From Candidatus Omnitrophota bacterium (GTDB lineage: Bacteria > Omnitrophota > Gorgyraeia > Gygaellales > Profunditerraquicolaceae), in contig JAQTMD010000039.1 of NCBI GenBank assembly GCA_028714595.1, forward strand, positions 1-10,917: a stretch of 10,917 bases of DNA, read 5' to 3'. A program made the translations under genes and the position numbers. Each line of letters begins with the position of its first letter. Position 1 is the first letter of the stretch. The notes under the pieces are model-generated. The model was given only the letters and a program-made list of their open reading frames with translations. It had not been told where the DNA came from and did not search any database. Shown here one piece after another: positions 1-5,981 of the stretch.

Positions 1-3
1 TTG

Positions 4-855
4 TTAATGGCCGGCGAGCGCCGAGTCTAAAGCCTCGCGCATCACGCCTTCAGGCGCCTGCCTGCCGGTCCATATCTCAAAAGAATACATGCCCTGGTAC
101 AGCAGCATGCCCAGGCCGTTGGCAGTCTGTGCCCCGGCCTTTTGTGCCGCGGCCAGAAGTTTTGTTTCCCGCGGATTATAGATCAGGTCATAGACAAATT
201 GCCCCGGGCGCAGCATCGAGCCGGGGACAAGGCTCGGGTCATCCTGTTTCAGGCCGACGGGCGTGGCATTGACCAGCAGATCGCTGCCGCCGATGTCTAA
301 TTTCTCGACGCTGTCGACCGCCGATAGTGCGCGATCGGGGAACAAACCCTTGATCATCCGGACGATACCCGCGGGCTTCTCAGGTTCGATGTCAAAAAGC
401 CTGATCTCGGCTGCTTCCTCCTGCGCCAGCACAAAGGCCACGGCGCGGCAGGCGCCGCCGCAGCCCAGGATCGCGGCCTTTTTTGCGCGCGGCTCAAAAT
501 GTTCTTTTAGATGTCGGCGAAAACCCGGTATATCGGTGTTAAACCCGTGCCATGCGTTGTTCTTCCTGGCCATGGTATTGATGGCGCCGACTGTTTTCAG
601 GAAAGCAGATTCTTTATCCAATTTCACGAACTTGAGCGCCTTTTCCTTATACGGGACGGTGACGTTCAAGCCTGCGATGCCGCTGGTATCCAGGTTTTCC
701 AGGAAAGGGTTCAGCTCTTCGGGCCTCAGGGGAAAAAGCTTATACTCCGCCTCAACACCCAGCGCCTTGAAAGCCGCATTGTGCATTGCCGCAGACAGGC
801 TGTGCCCCAGCGGCCACCCAATCAACCCGTATGTAACACCGGGGACGTTCCCCAA
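4..855 (-). CDS. aroE: Shikimate dehydrogenase (AroE), TTG start inside a repeat
   Basis: This enzyme reduces 3-dehydroshikimate to shikimate in the cytoplasmic shikimate pathway. At 283 residues it has normal family length. Visible motifs are the shikimate-binding GHSLS (17-21), NVTVPYK with catalytic K70, GAINT (90-94), NTD with catalytic D108, the dinucleotide-binding GCGGAC (131-136), and YQG (253-255). The usual basic NR(T/S) cofactor motif after the second beta strand is replaced by FDI (154-156). An aspartate there is the arrangement known from NAD-using quinate/shikimate dehydrogenases, so NAD(H) use is possible (inference). The only usable in-frame start is TTG at 853-855, since TAA lies upstream in frame. 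AAAGGAG at 863-869 sits 7 nt before it. The first six residues, MGNVPG, are encoded by the hairpin repeat at 834-863, so the repeat supplies the start codon. It is the last gene of the ilv-leu-aroE run. Confidence 0.95.
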   Translation of the reverse strand: MGNVPGVTYGLIGWPLGHSLSAAMHNAAFKALGVEAEYKLFPLRPEELNPFLENLDTSGIAGLNVTVPYKEKALKFVKLDKESAFLKTVGAINTMARKNNAWHGFNTDIPGFRRHLKEHFEPRAKKAAILGCGGACRAVAFVLAQEEAAEIRLFDIEPEKPAGIVRMIKGLFPDRALSAVDSVEKLDIGGSDLLVNATPVGLKQDDPSLVPGSMLRPGQFVYDLIYNPRETKLLAAAQKAGAQTANGLGMLLYQGMYSFEIWTGRQAPEGVMREALDSALAGH

Positions 856-863
856 GGTACCAC
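834..863 (-). repeat. Hairpin repeat copy 1, overlapping the aroE start
   Basis: This copy matches 29 of 30 bases of the copy at 2499-2528, in the same orientation; the single difference is at 854. The core GGGGA-ACG-TCCCC forms a stem-loop and is preceded by GGTACC on the minus strand. It lies between the aroE ribosome binding site and the conserved VTYGLIG start of the protein, and it provides the TTG initiation codon. The length, palindromic core and genic position resemble REP/BIME-type elements; assignment to that class is inference. Confidence 0.85.
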
Positions 864-869
864 TCCTTT
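863..869 (-). promoter_or_regulatory. Ribosome binding site of aroE
   Basis: AAAGGAG on the minus strand lies 7 nt upstream of TTG 853-855, which supports that unusual start. The intervening bases already belong to the 834-863 repeat. Its hairpin stem could therefore compete with initiation. Confidence 0.7.
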
Positions 870-959
870 GCTTTTCAACTTATGAAATTCCAGATAGTTA
901 CGACTTCAAAAGAAGACTCTCTAACTCTCAATATCACAGATAGTTATATCTTAATGGTA

Positions 960-983
960 TGGTACCTCGGGGAACGTCCCCGG
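960..983 (+). repeat. Hairpin repeat copy 2, inverted, after leuA stop
   Basis: These 24 bases are the exact reverse complement of 2504-2527. They begin 5 bp beyond the leuA stop codon (989-991). Together with the copy before leuA they form perfect inverted repeats around the whole gene. On the plus strand the stem is followed by six T residues (985-990), which resembles an intrinsic terminator. No plus-strand gene is present for it to serve. Confidence 0.85.
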
Positions 984-988
984 GTTTT

Positions 989-2497
989 TTAGAGGGATTC
1001 GATCTTGTTCAGGGCGCCGACATAGGCCCTGACCGAGGATTCGATGATGTCTGTTGAGGAGGCGCGGCTGGTAACGACCTTGCCTTTGGCCTTCAGTTTG
1101 ACGCTGACTTCGCCAAGCGCATCCTTACCCCGGGTGACTGCCTCAATGCGGAAGTCCTGAAGCTCGGCCTTGACACCGGTGGCTTTGTCAACGGCTTTGA
1201 AGCAGGCGTCAATCGGGCCGTCGCCGCTGGACTTGCCGCAGGCGACTTTACCTTTATACTTCAAGCAGACTTCTGCTTGCGGCGTGACCTTGGTCCCGGA
1301 ATTGACTCTGAAGCTGTCCAGCACCCACACCGGCTTTACCGTCTTTGTCTCATCTTCTACCAGTGAAATAAGGTCATCGTCGAACACTGTCTTCTTTTTA
1401 TCCGCCAGCCCTTTGAAACGGATACTCACTTTATCTATCTGCGCAGGAGAAAGATTGCCGTATCCCAGTTCCGCCAGCCGTTGTGCCAGCGCATGTCTTC
1501 CCGAATGTTTACCCAGCACAAAGCCCGTGCCCGTAAATCCCACGTCTTCGGGCCGGATGATCTCATAGGTGGTACGCTCTTTGATTATGCCGTCCTGATG
1601 GATGCCGGATTCATGCCTGAAGGCATTGCCGCCCACGATAGCCTTGTTCGGCGCCACCGCAAAACTGGTCAGCTTGGAGACCAGCCGCGACACCTTCCAG
1701 ATATGGGTGGTCTTGATGGAAGTCTCGACATCGCAAAAAATATCCTTGCGGGTCCTTAAGCCCATGACCAGCTCTTCCATGGAGCAGTTTCCTGCGCGCT
1801 CGCCGATGCCGTTTATGGTGCACTCCACCTGGCGCGCGCCGCCTGCCACGCCGGCAAGAGAATTGGCGACCGCTAAACCCAGGTCATTATGGCAGTGCAG
1901 CGAGATGACTGCCTTGTCGATATTGGGGACGTTGTCTTTAATGGCCATGATGAGCGAGCCGTATTCTTCCGGGTATGCATATCCGACCGTATCCGGGATG
2001 TTCACGGTGGTGGCGCCCGCCTCTATCACTGCCTCGACCACCTTGAAAAGGAACGAGCGCTCGGTGCGCGAGGCGTCTTCAGGTGAAAATTCTATATCGC
2101 GGCAGAGCTTCCTGGCGTATTTCGTCCACTCCACGGCAAGCCGGAGTATCTCGTCTTCGGCTTTCTTGAGCTTATACTGCATGTGAATCTTGGAGGTAGC
2201 CAGGAACACGTGTATGCGCGGGTTCTTGGAATACCGTGTGGACTCGTAGGCCGCGTCGATATCTGCCTTGATCGCCCTGGCCAGACCGCAGATGACCGGG
2301 CCTTTGATGGCCTTGGCGATCTCCTTGACCGACTCAAAATCGCCCGGCGAGGAAATAGGAAACCCTGCCTCGATGACATCCACGCCCATGTCTGTGAGCT
2401 CATGGGCGATCTCGAGTTTTTCCTTGTGGTTGAGCGACGCCCCCGGCGCCTGCTCCCCATCCCTGAGTGTCGTATCAAATATGACTATCTTTTCCAT
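989..2497 (-). CDS. leuA: 2-isopropylmalate synthase (LeuA)
   Basis: LeuA condenses acetyl-CoA with 2-oxoisovalerate to form 2-isopropylmalate, the committed step of leucine synthesis. From ATG 2495-2497 the protein is 502 residues, typical of the long bacterial form. The HMGL-like TIM barrel shows DTTLRDGEQ (8-16), the metal-binding HCHND (201-205) and GIGERAGN. HESGIHQDG (295-303) follows. The C-terminal part (about 385-502) is the LeuA allosteric domain, where leucine normally binds to inhibit, with GDGPIDA near its start. I chose the ATG because family homology begins at MEKIVIFDTT. The frame stays open to a GTG at 2528-2530, which would add 11 residues encoded by the hairpin repeat; that start cannot be excluded because a strong SD abuts it. 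Homocitrate or citramalate synthase is less likely given the ilv neighbours. The gene is bracketed by inverted repeats. Confidence 0.95.
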   Translation of the reverse strand: MEKIVIFDTTLRDGEQAPGASLNHKEKLEIAHELTDMGVDVIEAGFPISSPGDFESVKEIAKAIKGPVICGLARAIKADIDAAYESTRYSKNPRIHVFLATSKIHMQYKLKKAEDEILRLAVEWTKYARKLCRDIEFSPEDASRTERSFLFKVVEAVIEAGATTVNIPDTVGYAYPEEYGSLIMAIKDNVPNIDKAVISLHCHNDLGLAVANSLAGVAGGARQVECTINGIGERAGNCSMEELVMGLRTRKDIFCDVETSIKTTHIWKVSRLVSKLTSFAVAPNKAIVGGNAFRHESGIHQDGIIKERTTYEIIRPEDVGFTGTGFVLGKHSGRHALAQRLAELGYGNLSPAQIDKVSIRFKGLADKKKTVFDDDLISLVEDETKTVKPVWVLDSFRVNSGTKVTPQAEVCLKYKGKVACGKSSGDGPIDACFKAVDKATGVKAELQDFRIEAVTRGKDALGEVSVKLKAKGKVVTSRASSTDIIESSVRAYVGALNKIESL

Positions 2498-2498
2498 A

Positions 2499-2528
2499 TA
2501 ACACCGGGGACGTTCCCCGAGGTACCAC
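2499..2528 (-). repeat. Hairpin repeat copy 3, between leuA SD and ATG
   Basis: This 30-bp element has 29 of 30 bases in common with 834-863 and a 24-bp perfect inverted match with 960-983. On the minus strand GGGGA-ACG-TCCCC pairs. The stem extends through C-G and T-G pairs, then a mismatch, then A-T and C-G. It ends one base before the leuA ATG, with the SD directly on its other side. Confidence 0.85.
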
Positions 2529-2529
2529 A

Positions 2530-2539
2530 CCTCCTCCTC
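2530..2539 (-). promoter_or_regulatory. Strong purine-rich SD of leuA, displaced from the ATG
   Basis: The minus strand reads GAGGAGGAGG here, a very strong Shine-Dalgarno. It lies more than 30 nt from ATG 2495-2497 because the hairpin repeat intervenes. If the stem folds, only about 9 unpaired bases separate the SD from the ATG. Alternatively it drives the adjacent GTG at 2528-2530, although the best SD core would then be unusually close. Confidence 0.6.
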
Positions 2540-2609
2540 ATTACCTTAAGCAATACAATAAGTTACACAACCGGTTCACGGCATCCTACGGAAATCGGAT
2601 ACCGACATT

Positions 2610-2632
2610 CTACTTTTTCATCCAGGGCATCA
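2610..2632 (-). repeat. Extra copy of the ilvC 3' end (direct repeat)
   Basis: These 23 bases are identical to 2750-2772, the last codons of ilvC (MPWMKK), its TAG stop and two further bases. The copies are direct repeats offset by exactly 140 bp. Between them lie 117 bp holding two stem-loops. The real ilvC terminates at the upstream copy, so this copy is non-functional. It may be an integration scar, a target duplication, or a partial tandem duplication. Confidence 0.85.
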
Positions 2633-2639
2633 CATGTGA

Positions 2640-2684
2640 GGCCATAACTTATGGAGTACGCAGTACAACATAAGTTATTGGGCC
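2640..2684 (-). repeat. Long imperfect stem-loop I in the ilvC-leuA spacer
   Basis: GGCC (2640-2643) plus ATAACTTATG (2644-2653) pair with CATAAGTTAT (2669-2678) plus GGCC (2681-2684), with a two-base bulge at 2679-2680. A two-by-two internal loop leads to an inner GTAC-GCA-GTAC hairpin. There is no flanking T-run, so it is not an obvious intrinsic terminator. It lies between the ilvC-end direct repeats. Confidence 0.75.
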
Positions 2685-2691
2685 GAACTTG

Positions 2692-2742
2692 GTCCGAGAC
2701 ATGAGCGGATTCTGACGGAATCCGCGATGCTTTGTCTCGGAC
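2692..2742 (-). repeat. Long two-tier stem-loop II just after the ilvC stop
   Basis: The outer arms GTCCGAGACA (2692-2701) and TGTCTCGGAC (2733-2742) pair perfectly over 10 bp. The inner arms GCGGATTC (2705-2712) and GAATCCGC (2718-2725) pair over 8 bp around a 5-nt loop. It begins 7 bp downstream of the ilvC stop. It is not followed by a T-run in the direction of transcription, so an mRNA-stabilising or processing element, or the end of a mobile element, is more likely than a terminator. Confidence 0.75.
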
Positions 2743-2749
2743 GAGCTTG

Positions 2750-3742
2750 CTACTTTTTCATCCAGGGCATCATCTCGCGAAGCTGTTTACCCACCTCTTC
2801 GATCTTATGCGTGTCGCCGGCTTCCAGGAGCTTGTTGAAATTCGGCCTGCCCTCTTCGTTCTCCTTGATCCACTCGCGCGCGAACTTGCCTGACTTTATC
2901 TCCTTCAATATCTTTTTCATCTCCTTGCGCGTGCGCTCGTTGATGATCCGGGGCCCGCGGGTCAGGTCCCCGTAGCAGGCGGTGTTGGATACGCCTCTGC
3001 GCATCCCTGCTATGCCGCGCTCCTGGATAAGGTCGGTGATGAGCTTCAATTCGTGCAAAACTTCAAAATATGCGATCTCCGGCTGATACCCTGCCTCGAC
3101 CAGCGTGTCAAAGCCCGCTTTGATGAGCTCGCTCACGCCGCCGCACAGCACGGCCTGCTCGCCGAAAAGGTCGGTCTCGGTCTCTTCATCGAACGTCGTC
3201 TCGATGACGCCGGCGGTCGTGGCCTTCAAAGCCTTGGCATACGCCAGAGCCAGCTGCTTGGCCTCGCCCGTGGCATCCTGGAACACCGCCACCAGGCACG
3301 GCACGCCTTTACCTTCTTCGTACATCCTGCGCACCAGCGCCCCCGGCCCTTTCGGAGCGATCATGAACACGTCCACGTTCTTGGGCGGCTTGATCTGCTT
3401 GAACCGGATATTGAACCCGTGCGAAAAACACAGGGCCTTGCCTTTCTTCAGATTCGGTTTGATGGCCTCGGCATACACCTTTGCCTGCACGTGGTCCTGG
3501 GTGAGGATCTGGATGATGTCCGCCGCCCGGGCAGCCTCGATAGCCGGCACCGGCACGAACCCGTCGTCTTTGGCCTTCTGGAAATTCGGCGTGCCTTCCA
3601 TTTCCGATACCACCACGCGCACGCCTGAATCGCGCAGGCACAGGGACTGGCCGCGGCCCTGGATGCCGTAGCCGATGATCGCCACGGTCTTGTCTTTCAA
3701 CAACTCCAGATTCGCATCACCGTCATAGTATATCTTTGCCAT
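2750..3742 (-). CDS. ilvC: Ketol-acid reductoisomerase (IlvC), class I
   Basis: IlvC converts acetolactate or acetohydroxybutyrate to the dihydroxy acid by Mg-dependent alkyl migration and NAD(P)H reduction. The 330 residues match the short class I form. The Rossmann motif is GYGIQG (24-29). SHGF places the conserved histidine at H108. The metal and substrate residues D191, E195, E227 and E231 are present (TDLFGEQ, YFEVLHE), as is S252 in RRGVSNTA. The cofactor loop after VRVVV reads SEMEGTPNF (46-54). At the positions where NADPH enzymes usually carry an arginine and hydroxyl residues it has M48, T51 and N53, and acidic E47 and E49 are nearby, which suggests NADH preference (inference). The start ATG is supported by GAGGAGG a few bases upstream. 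ilvN lies 76 bp upstream. The 3' end is duplicated downstream at 2610-2632. Confidence 0.97.
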   Translation of the reverse strand: MAKIYYDGDANLELLKDKTVAIIGYGIQGRGQSLCLRDSGVRVVVSEMEGTPNFQKAKDDGFVPVPAIEAARAADIIQILTQDHVQAKVYAEAIKPNLKKGKALCFSHGFNIRFKQIKPPKNVDVFMIAPKGPGALVRRMYEEGKGVPCLVAVFQDATGEAKQLALAYAKALKATTAGVIETTFDEETETDLFGEQAVLCGGVSELIKAGFDTLVEAGYQPEIAYFEVLHELKLITDLIQERGIAGMRRGVSNTACYGDLTRGPRIINERTRKEMKKILKEIKSGKFAREWIKENEEGRPNFNKLLEAGDTHKIEEVGKQLREMMPWMKK

Positions 3743-3752
3743 TGTTCCTCCT

Positions 3753-3812
3753 CAATTTGCCCGCTTAACGCAGGGTCAGCAAATTGATCCCGGGCCCGAA
3801 GGGCGAGGGATC
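3753..3812 (-). repeat. Two adjacent stem-loops in the ilvN-ilvC spacer
   Basis: Arm pair one is CAATTTG (3753-3759) with CAAATTG (3780-3786). Arm pair two is GATCCC (3786-3791) with GGGATC (3807-3812), enclosing GCCC-GAA-GGGC (3794-3804). Nearly the whole 76-bp spacer is self-complementary, leaving only the ilvC ribosome binding site clear. The G+C-rich stem follows ilvN without a following T-run, so it may set the ilvBN to ilvC transcript ratio or protect mRNA ends (inference). Confidence 0.6.
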
Positions 3813-3818
3813 ATTCCT

Positions 3819-4292
3819 TTAATACGCGATCGCCAGCCTTCCCGTCCTGACCAGTTCCTTTATCCCGAACTCCTGCAGCGCCTCCAGCAGCTGCTTGACC
3901 TGCTGCTGGTCGCCCACGGCCTCGACGATGGCAGTATCGTTCTTGCACTGGATGATCTTGCCCCCGAATTTCTCAGCCGCGCGCTCAATCTTTGCCTTGT
4001 TTTTCGCGGAACAGGAGATCTTGACGATGACCATCTCCCGGTCCACGTGCTCTTTCTTGGTGAAATCCGTGACGGTGATGACGTCGATGAGCTTGTTGAG
4101 CTGCTTTTTTATCTGCTCCAGCACCGTCTCGTCTTTTGCCTCGACCACGATGGTCATATAGGATACCGTGGGGTCAAGCGTCTCGCTGACCGCCAGCGAC
4201 GCGATGTTGTACCCGCGGGCCGAGAACAGCCCCGAGATCCTCGCCAGCACCCCGAACTTGTTTTCCACCAGCAACGATACGGTATGCCTCAT
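3819..4292 (-). CDS. ilvN: Acetolactate synthase small (regulatory) subunit IlvN
   Basis: IlvN is the regulatory subunit that binds the IlvB catalytic subunit, raises its activity and confers valine feedback inhibition. The 157 residues are the usual length. An N-terminal ACT domain (about 3-75) opens with HTVSLLVENKFGVLARISGL and RGYNIASL. This contains the Asn-Lys-x-Gly-Val-Leu-x-Arg and Gly-Tyr-Asn-Ile signatures where valine binds in characterised homologues. A C-terminal domain (about 80-157) includes EREMVIVKI-like VDREMVIVKI and GKIIQCKN. Its ATG overlaps the ilvB stop as ATGA (4289-4292), which implies translational coupling and equal subunit supply. The next gene, ilvC, follows after a structured spacer. 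Confidence 0.96.
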   Translation of the reverse strand: MRHTVSLLVENKFGVLARISGLFSARGYNIASLAVSETLDPTVSYMTIVVEAKDETVLEQIKKQLNKLIDVITVTDFTKKEHVDREMVIVKISCSAKNKAKIERAAEKFGGKIIQCKNDTAIVEAVGDQQQVKQLLEALQEFGIKELVRTGRLAIAY

Positions 4293-5953
4293 GCCAACCC
4301 CTCGATCATCCGGTTGAGCGCCTCGCCGGCCGGCACCATCGGGAACACGTTCTCTTCCGGTTCTATGTGGAAATCGATGAACACCACGTTGTCCGTGGCG
4401 ATCGCCTTGTCTATCGCCGGCCTGACTTCTTCCTTCTTGGTGACGCGGATGCCCACGCCGCCGTAACTTTCCGCGAGTTTGACGAAATCCGGATTATACA
4501 GGCAGGTATGGGAATACCGGCGCTTATAGAACAGCTCCTGCCACTGCCGCACCATGCCGAGAAAACCGTTGTTCAGGATGGCGACTTTCACCGGTATCTT
4601 ATTGCACACGCAGGTGGCCAGCTCCTGGATGTTCATCTGGATCGAGCCGTCTCCGGCAATATCGAACACGACCTTTTCCGGGCAGCCGACCTTGGCGCCC
4701 ATGGCCGCGGGAAAACCGAAACCCATGGTACCCAGTCCGCCCGAGGAAATAAAACTGCGCGGGTGCAGGTATTTATACCACTGGGAGGCCCACATCTGGT
4801 TCTGGCCCACCTCCGTGGTGATGATGGCGTCCCCTGCCGTAGCCTCGTCGATCTGCTGGATGATATACTGGGGGCTGAGCTTGTTTTTTGTCTGGTACTT
4901 GAGCGGGAATTTCTTTTTCAGGGACTGCACTTCCTTAAGCCAGTCCGTGGTATCAGGCGTCTTGTCCAGTTCCTCAAGTAATTGCCCTAACACGTTTTTG
5001 ACGTCGCCCACGATCGGGATGTCGACCTTGACGTTTTTGCTGATGGACGAGGGGTCGATGTCGATATGGATAATCTTTGCATGCGGGGCAAAGGCGTCCA
5101 GCTTTCCGGTCACCCGGTCGTCGAACCGCGCGCCCACGGCGATGATGAGGTCGGACTCCATGATCGCGTGGTTGGCGTAGCCCGTGCCGTGCATACCCAG
5201 CATCCCGAGGAAAAGTCCATGATTTCCCGGAAAAGCGCCGAGGCCCATGAGCGTCAGCGTCACCGGCGCCTCGATTTTCTCGGCGAAACGACGCAGTTCC
5301 ATTGACGCGCCCGATGAGATCACGCCTCCGCCGGCATAGATCACCGGTCTTTTCGACTTCTGGATCAATCTGGCCGCCTTCTTGATCTGTCCCGGATGCC
5401 CGTAGAGCGTGGGCTTGTAACTGCGGATATCCACGCTTTCCGGCCAGACGAATTCCACGTCCTTGCGCTGCACGTCGGCCGGCAGGTCTATCAGCACCGG
5501 CCCCTGCCTGCCGCTGGAAGCGATATAGAACGCCTCGCGGATGATGCGCGCAAGGTCTCTGGTGTCCTTGACCAGGTAATTGTGCTTGGTCACCGGACGG
5601 GTGATGCCGGTGACGTCCGCTTCCTGGAATGCGTCGTTACCGATCAGGGTCGTGGGCACCTGTCCGGTGAACGCCACCAGGGGAATAGAATCCATGTACG
5701 CATCGGCAATGCCGGTGACCAGGTTGGTCGCGCCCGGTCCCGAAGTGGCGACGCATACGCCCACCTTGCCGGTGGCGCGGGCATAGCCTTCGGCGGCGTG
5801 CGCCGCGCCCTGCTCATGCCGGGTCAGGATAAAGCGGATCGGCGAATCGAATATTTTGTCGAACGTGGGCAGGATCTGGCCGCCGGGATAGCCGAACATC
5901 GCCTCCACGCCTTCGCGCTTCAGACACTCGATGAAAATTTCTGCTCCTGTCAT
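4289..5953 (-). CDS. ilvB: Acetolactate synthase large (catalytic) subunit IlvB
   Basis: This ThDP- and FAD-dependent enzyme joins pyruvate with pyruvate or 2-oxobutyrate, the first shared step of valine, leucine and isoleucine synthesis. At 554 residues it is full length. The N-terminal pyrimidine-binding domain has the activating E47 in RHEQGAAHAAEGYAR. The central domain has GARFDDRVTG (274-283). The C-terminal ThDP domain has GDGS (434-437) through NN (461-462), the metal-binding GDG-(x)-NN signature. The RQWQELFY segment (469-476) is typical of anabolic synthases rather than catabolic ones. The ATG is preceded by AAGGAA at suitable spacing. ilvD ends 28 bp upstream and ilvN overlaps the stop by 4 bp, so the enzyme complex is encoded as a unit. 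Confidence 0.97.
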   Translation of the reverse strand: MTGAEIFIECLKREGVEAMFGYPGGQILPTFDKIFDSPIRFILTRHEQGAAHAAEGYARATGKVGVCVATSGPGATNLVTGIADAYMDSIPLVAFTGQVPTTLIGNDAFQEADVTGITRPVTKHNYLVKDTRDLARIIREAFYIASSGRQGPVLIDLPADVQRKDVEFVWPESVDIRSYKPTLYGHPGQIKKAARLIQKSKRPVIYAGGGVISSGASMELRRFAEKIEAPVTLTLMGLGAFPGNHGLFLGMLGMHGTGYANHAIMESDLIIAVGARFDDRVTGKLDAFAPHAKIIHIDIDPSSISKNVKVDIPIVGDVKNVLGQLLEELDKTPDTTDWLKEVQSLKKKFPLKYQTKNKLSPQYIIQQIDEATAGDAIITTEVGQNQMWASQWYKYLHPRSFISSGGLGTMGFGFPAAMGAKVGCPEKVVFDIAGDGSIQMNIQELATCVCNKIPVKVAILNNGFLGMVRQWQELFYKRRYSHTCLYNPDFVKLAESYGGVGIRVTKKEEVRPAIDKAIATDNVVFIDFHIEPEENVFPMVPAGEALNRMIEGLA

Positions 5954-5981
5954 ATCTTGTTCCTTACGGGTTATCCGCTCT

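Noticed and set aside
263..943. 226-codon open frame on the plus strand
   Set aside because: It lies antisense to aroE, has no recognisable motif, and is explained by codon bias of the real minus-strand gene. The same applies to the long plus-strand frames at 3053-3671, 4367-5180, 5396-6025, 6709-7371 and 9685-10395.
864..959. Promoter between leuA and aroE
   Set aside because: The stretch is A+T-rich and holds a 10-bp direct repeat (891-900 and 937-946), but no convincing -35/-10 pair is visible on the minus strand.
960..990. Stem plus T-run resembling an intrinsic terminator on the plus strand
   Set aside because: There is no plus-strand gene to terminate. The stem is a copy of the dispersed repeat and the T-run comes from the leuA stop region.
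2640..2684. Possible integron attC site
   Set aside because: The arms are inverted repeats but do not fit the RYYYAAC / GTTRRRY core pattern, there is no integrase, and no cassette array is present.
2531..2749. T-box, leucine leader peptide or attenuator before leuA
   Set aside because: I found no T-box-like conserved core, no short ORF rich in Leu/Val/Ile codons, and no stem followed by a T-run in the transcribed direction.
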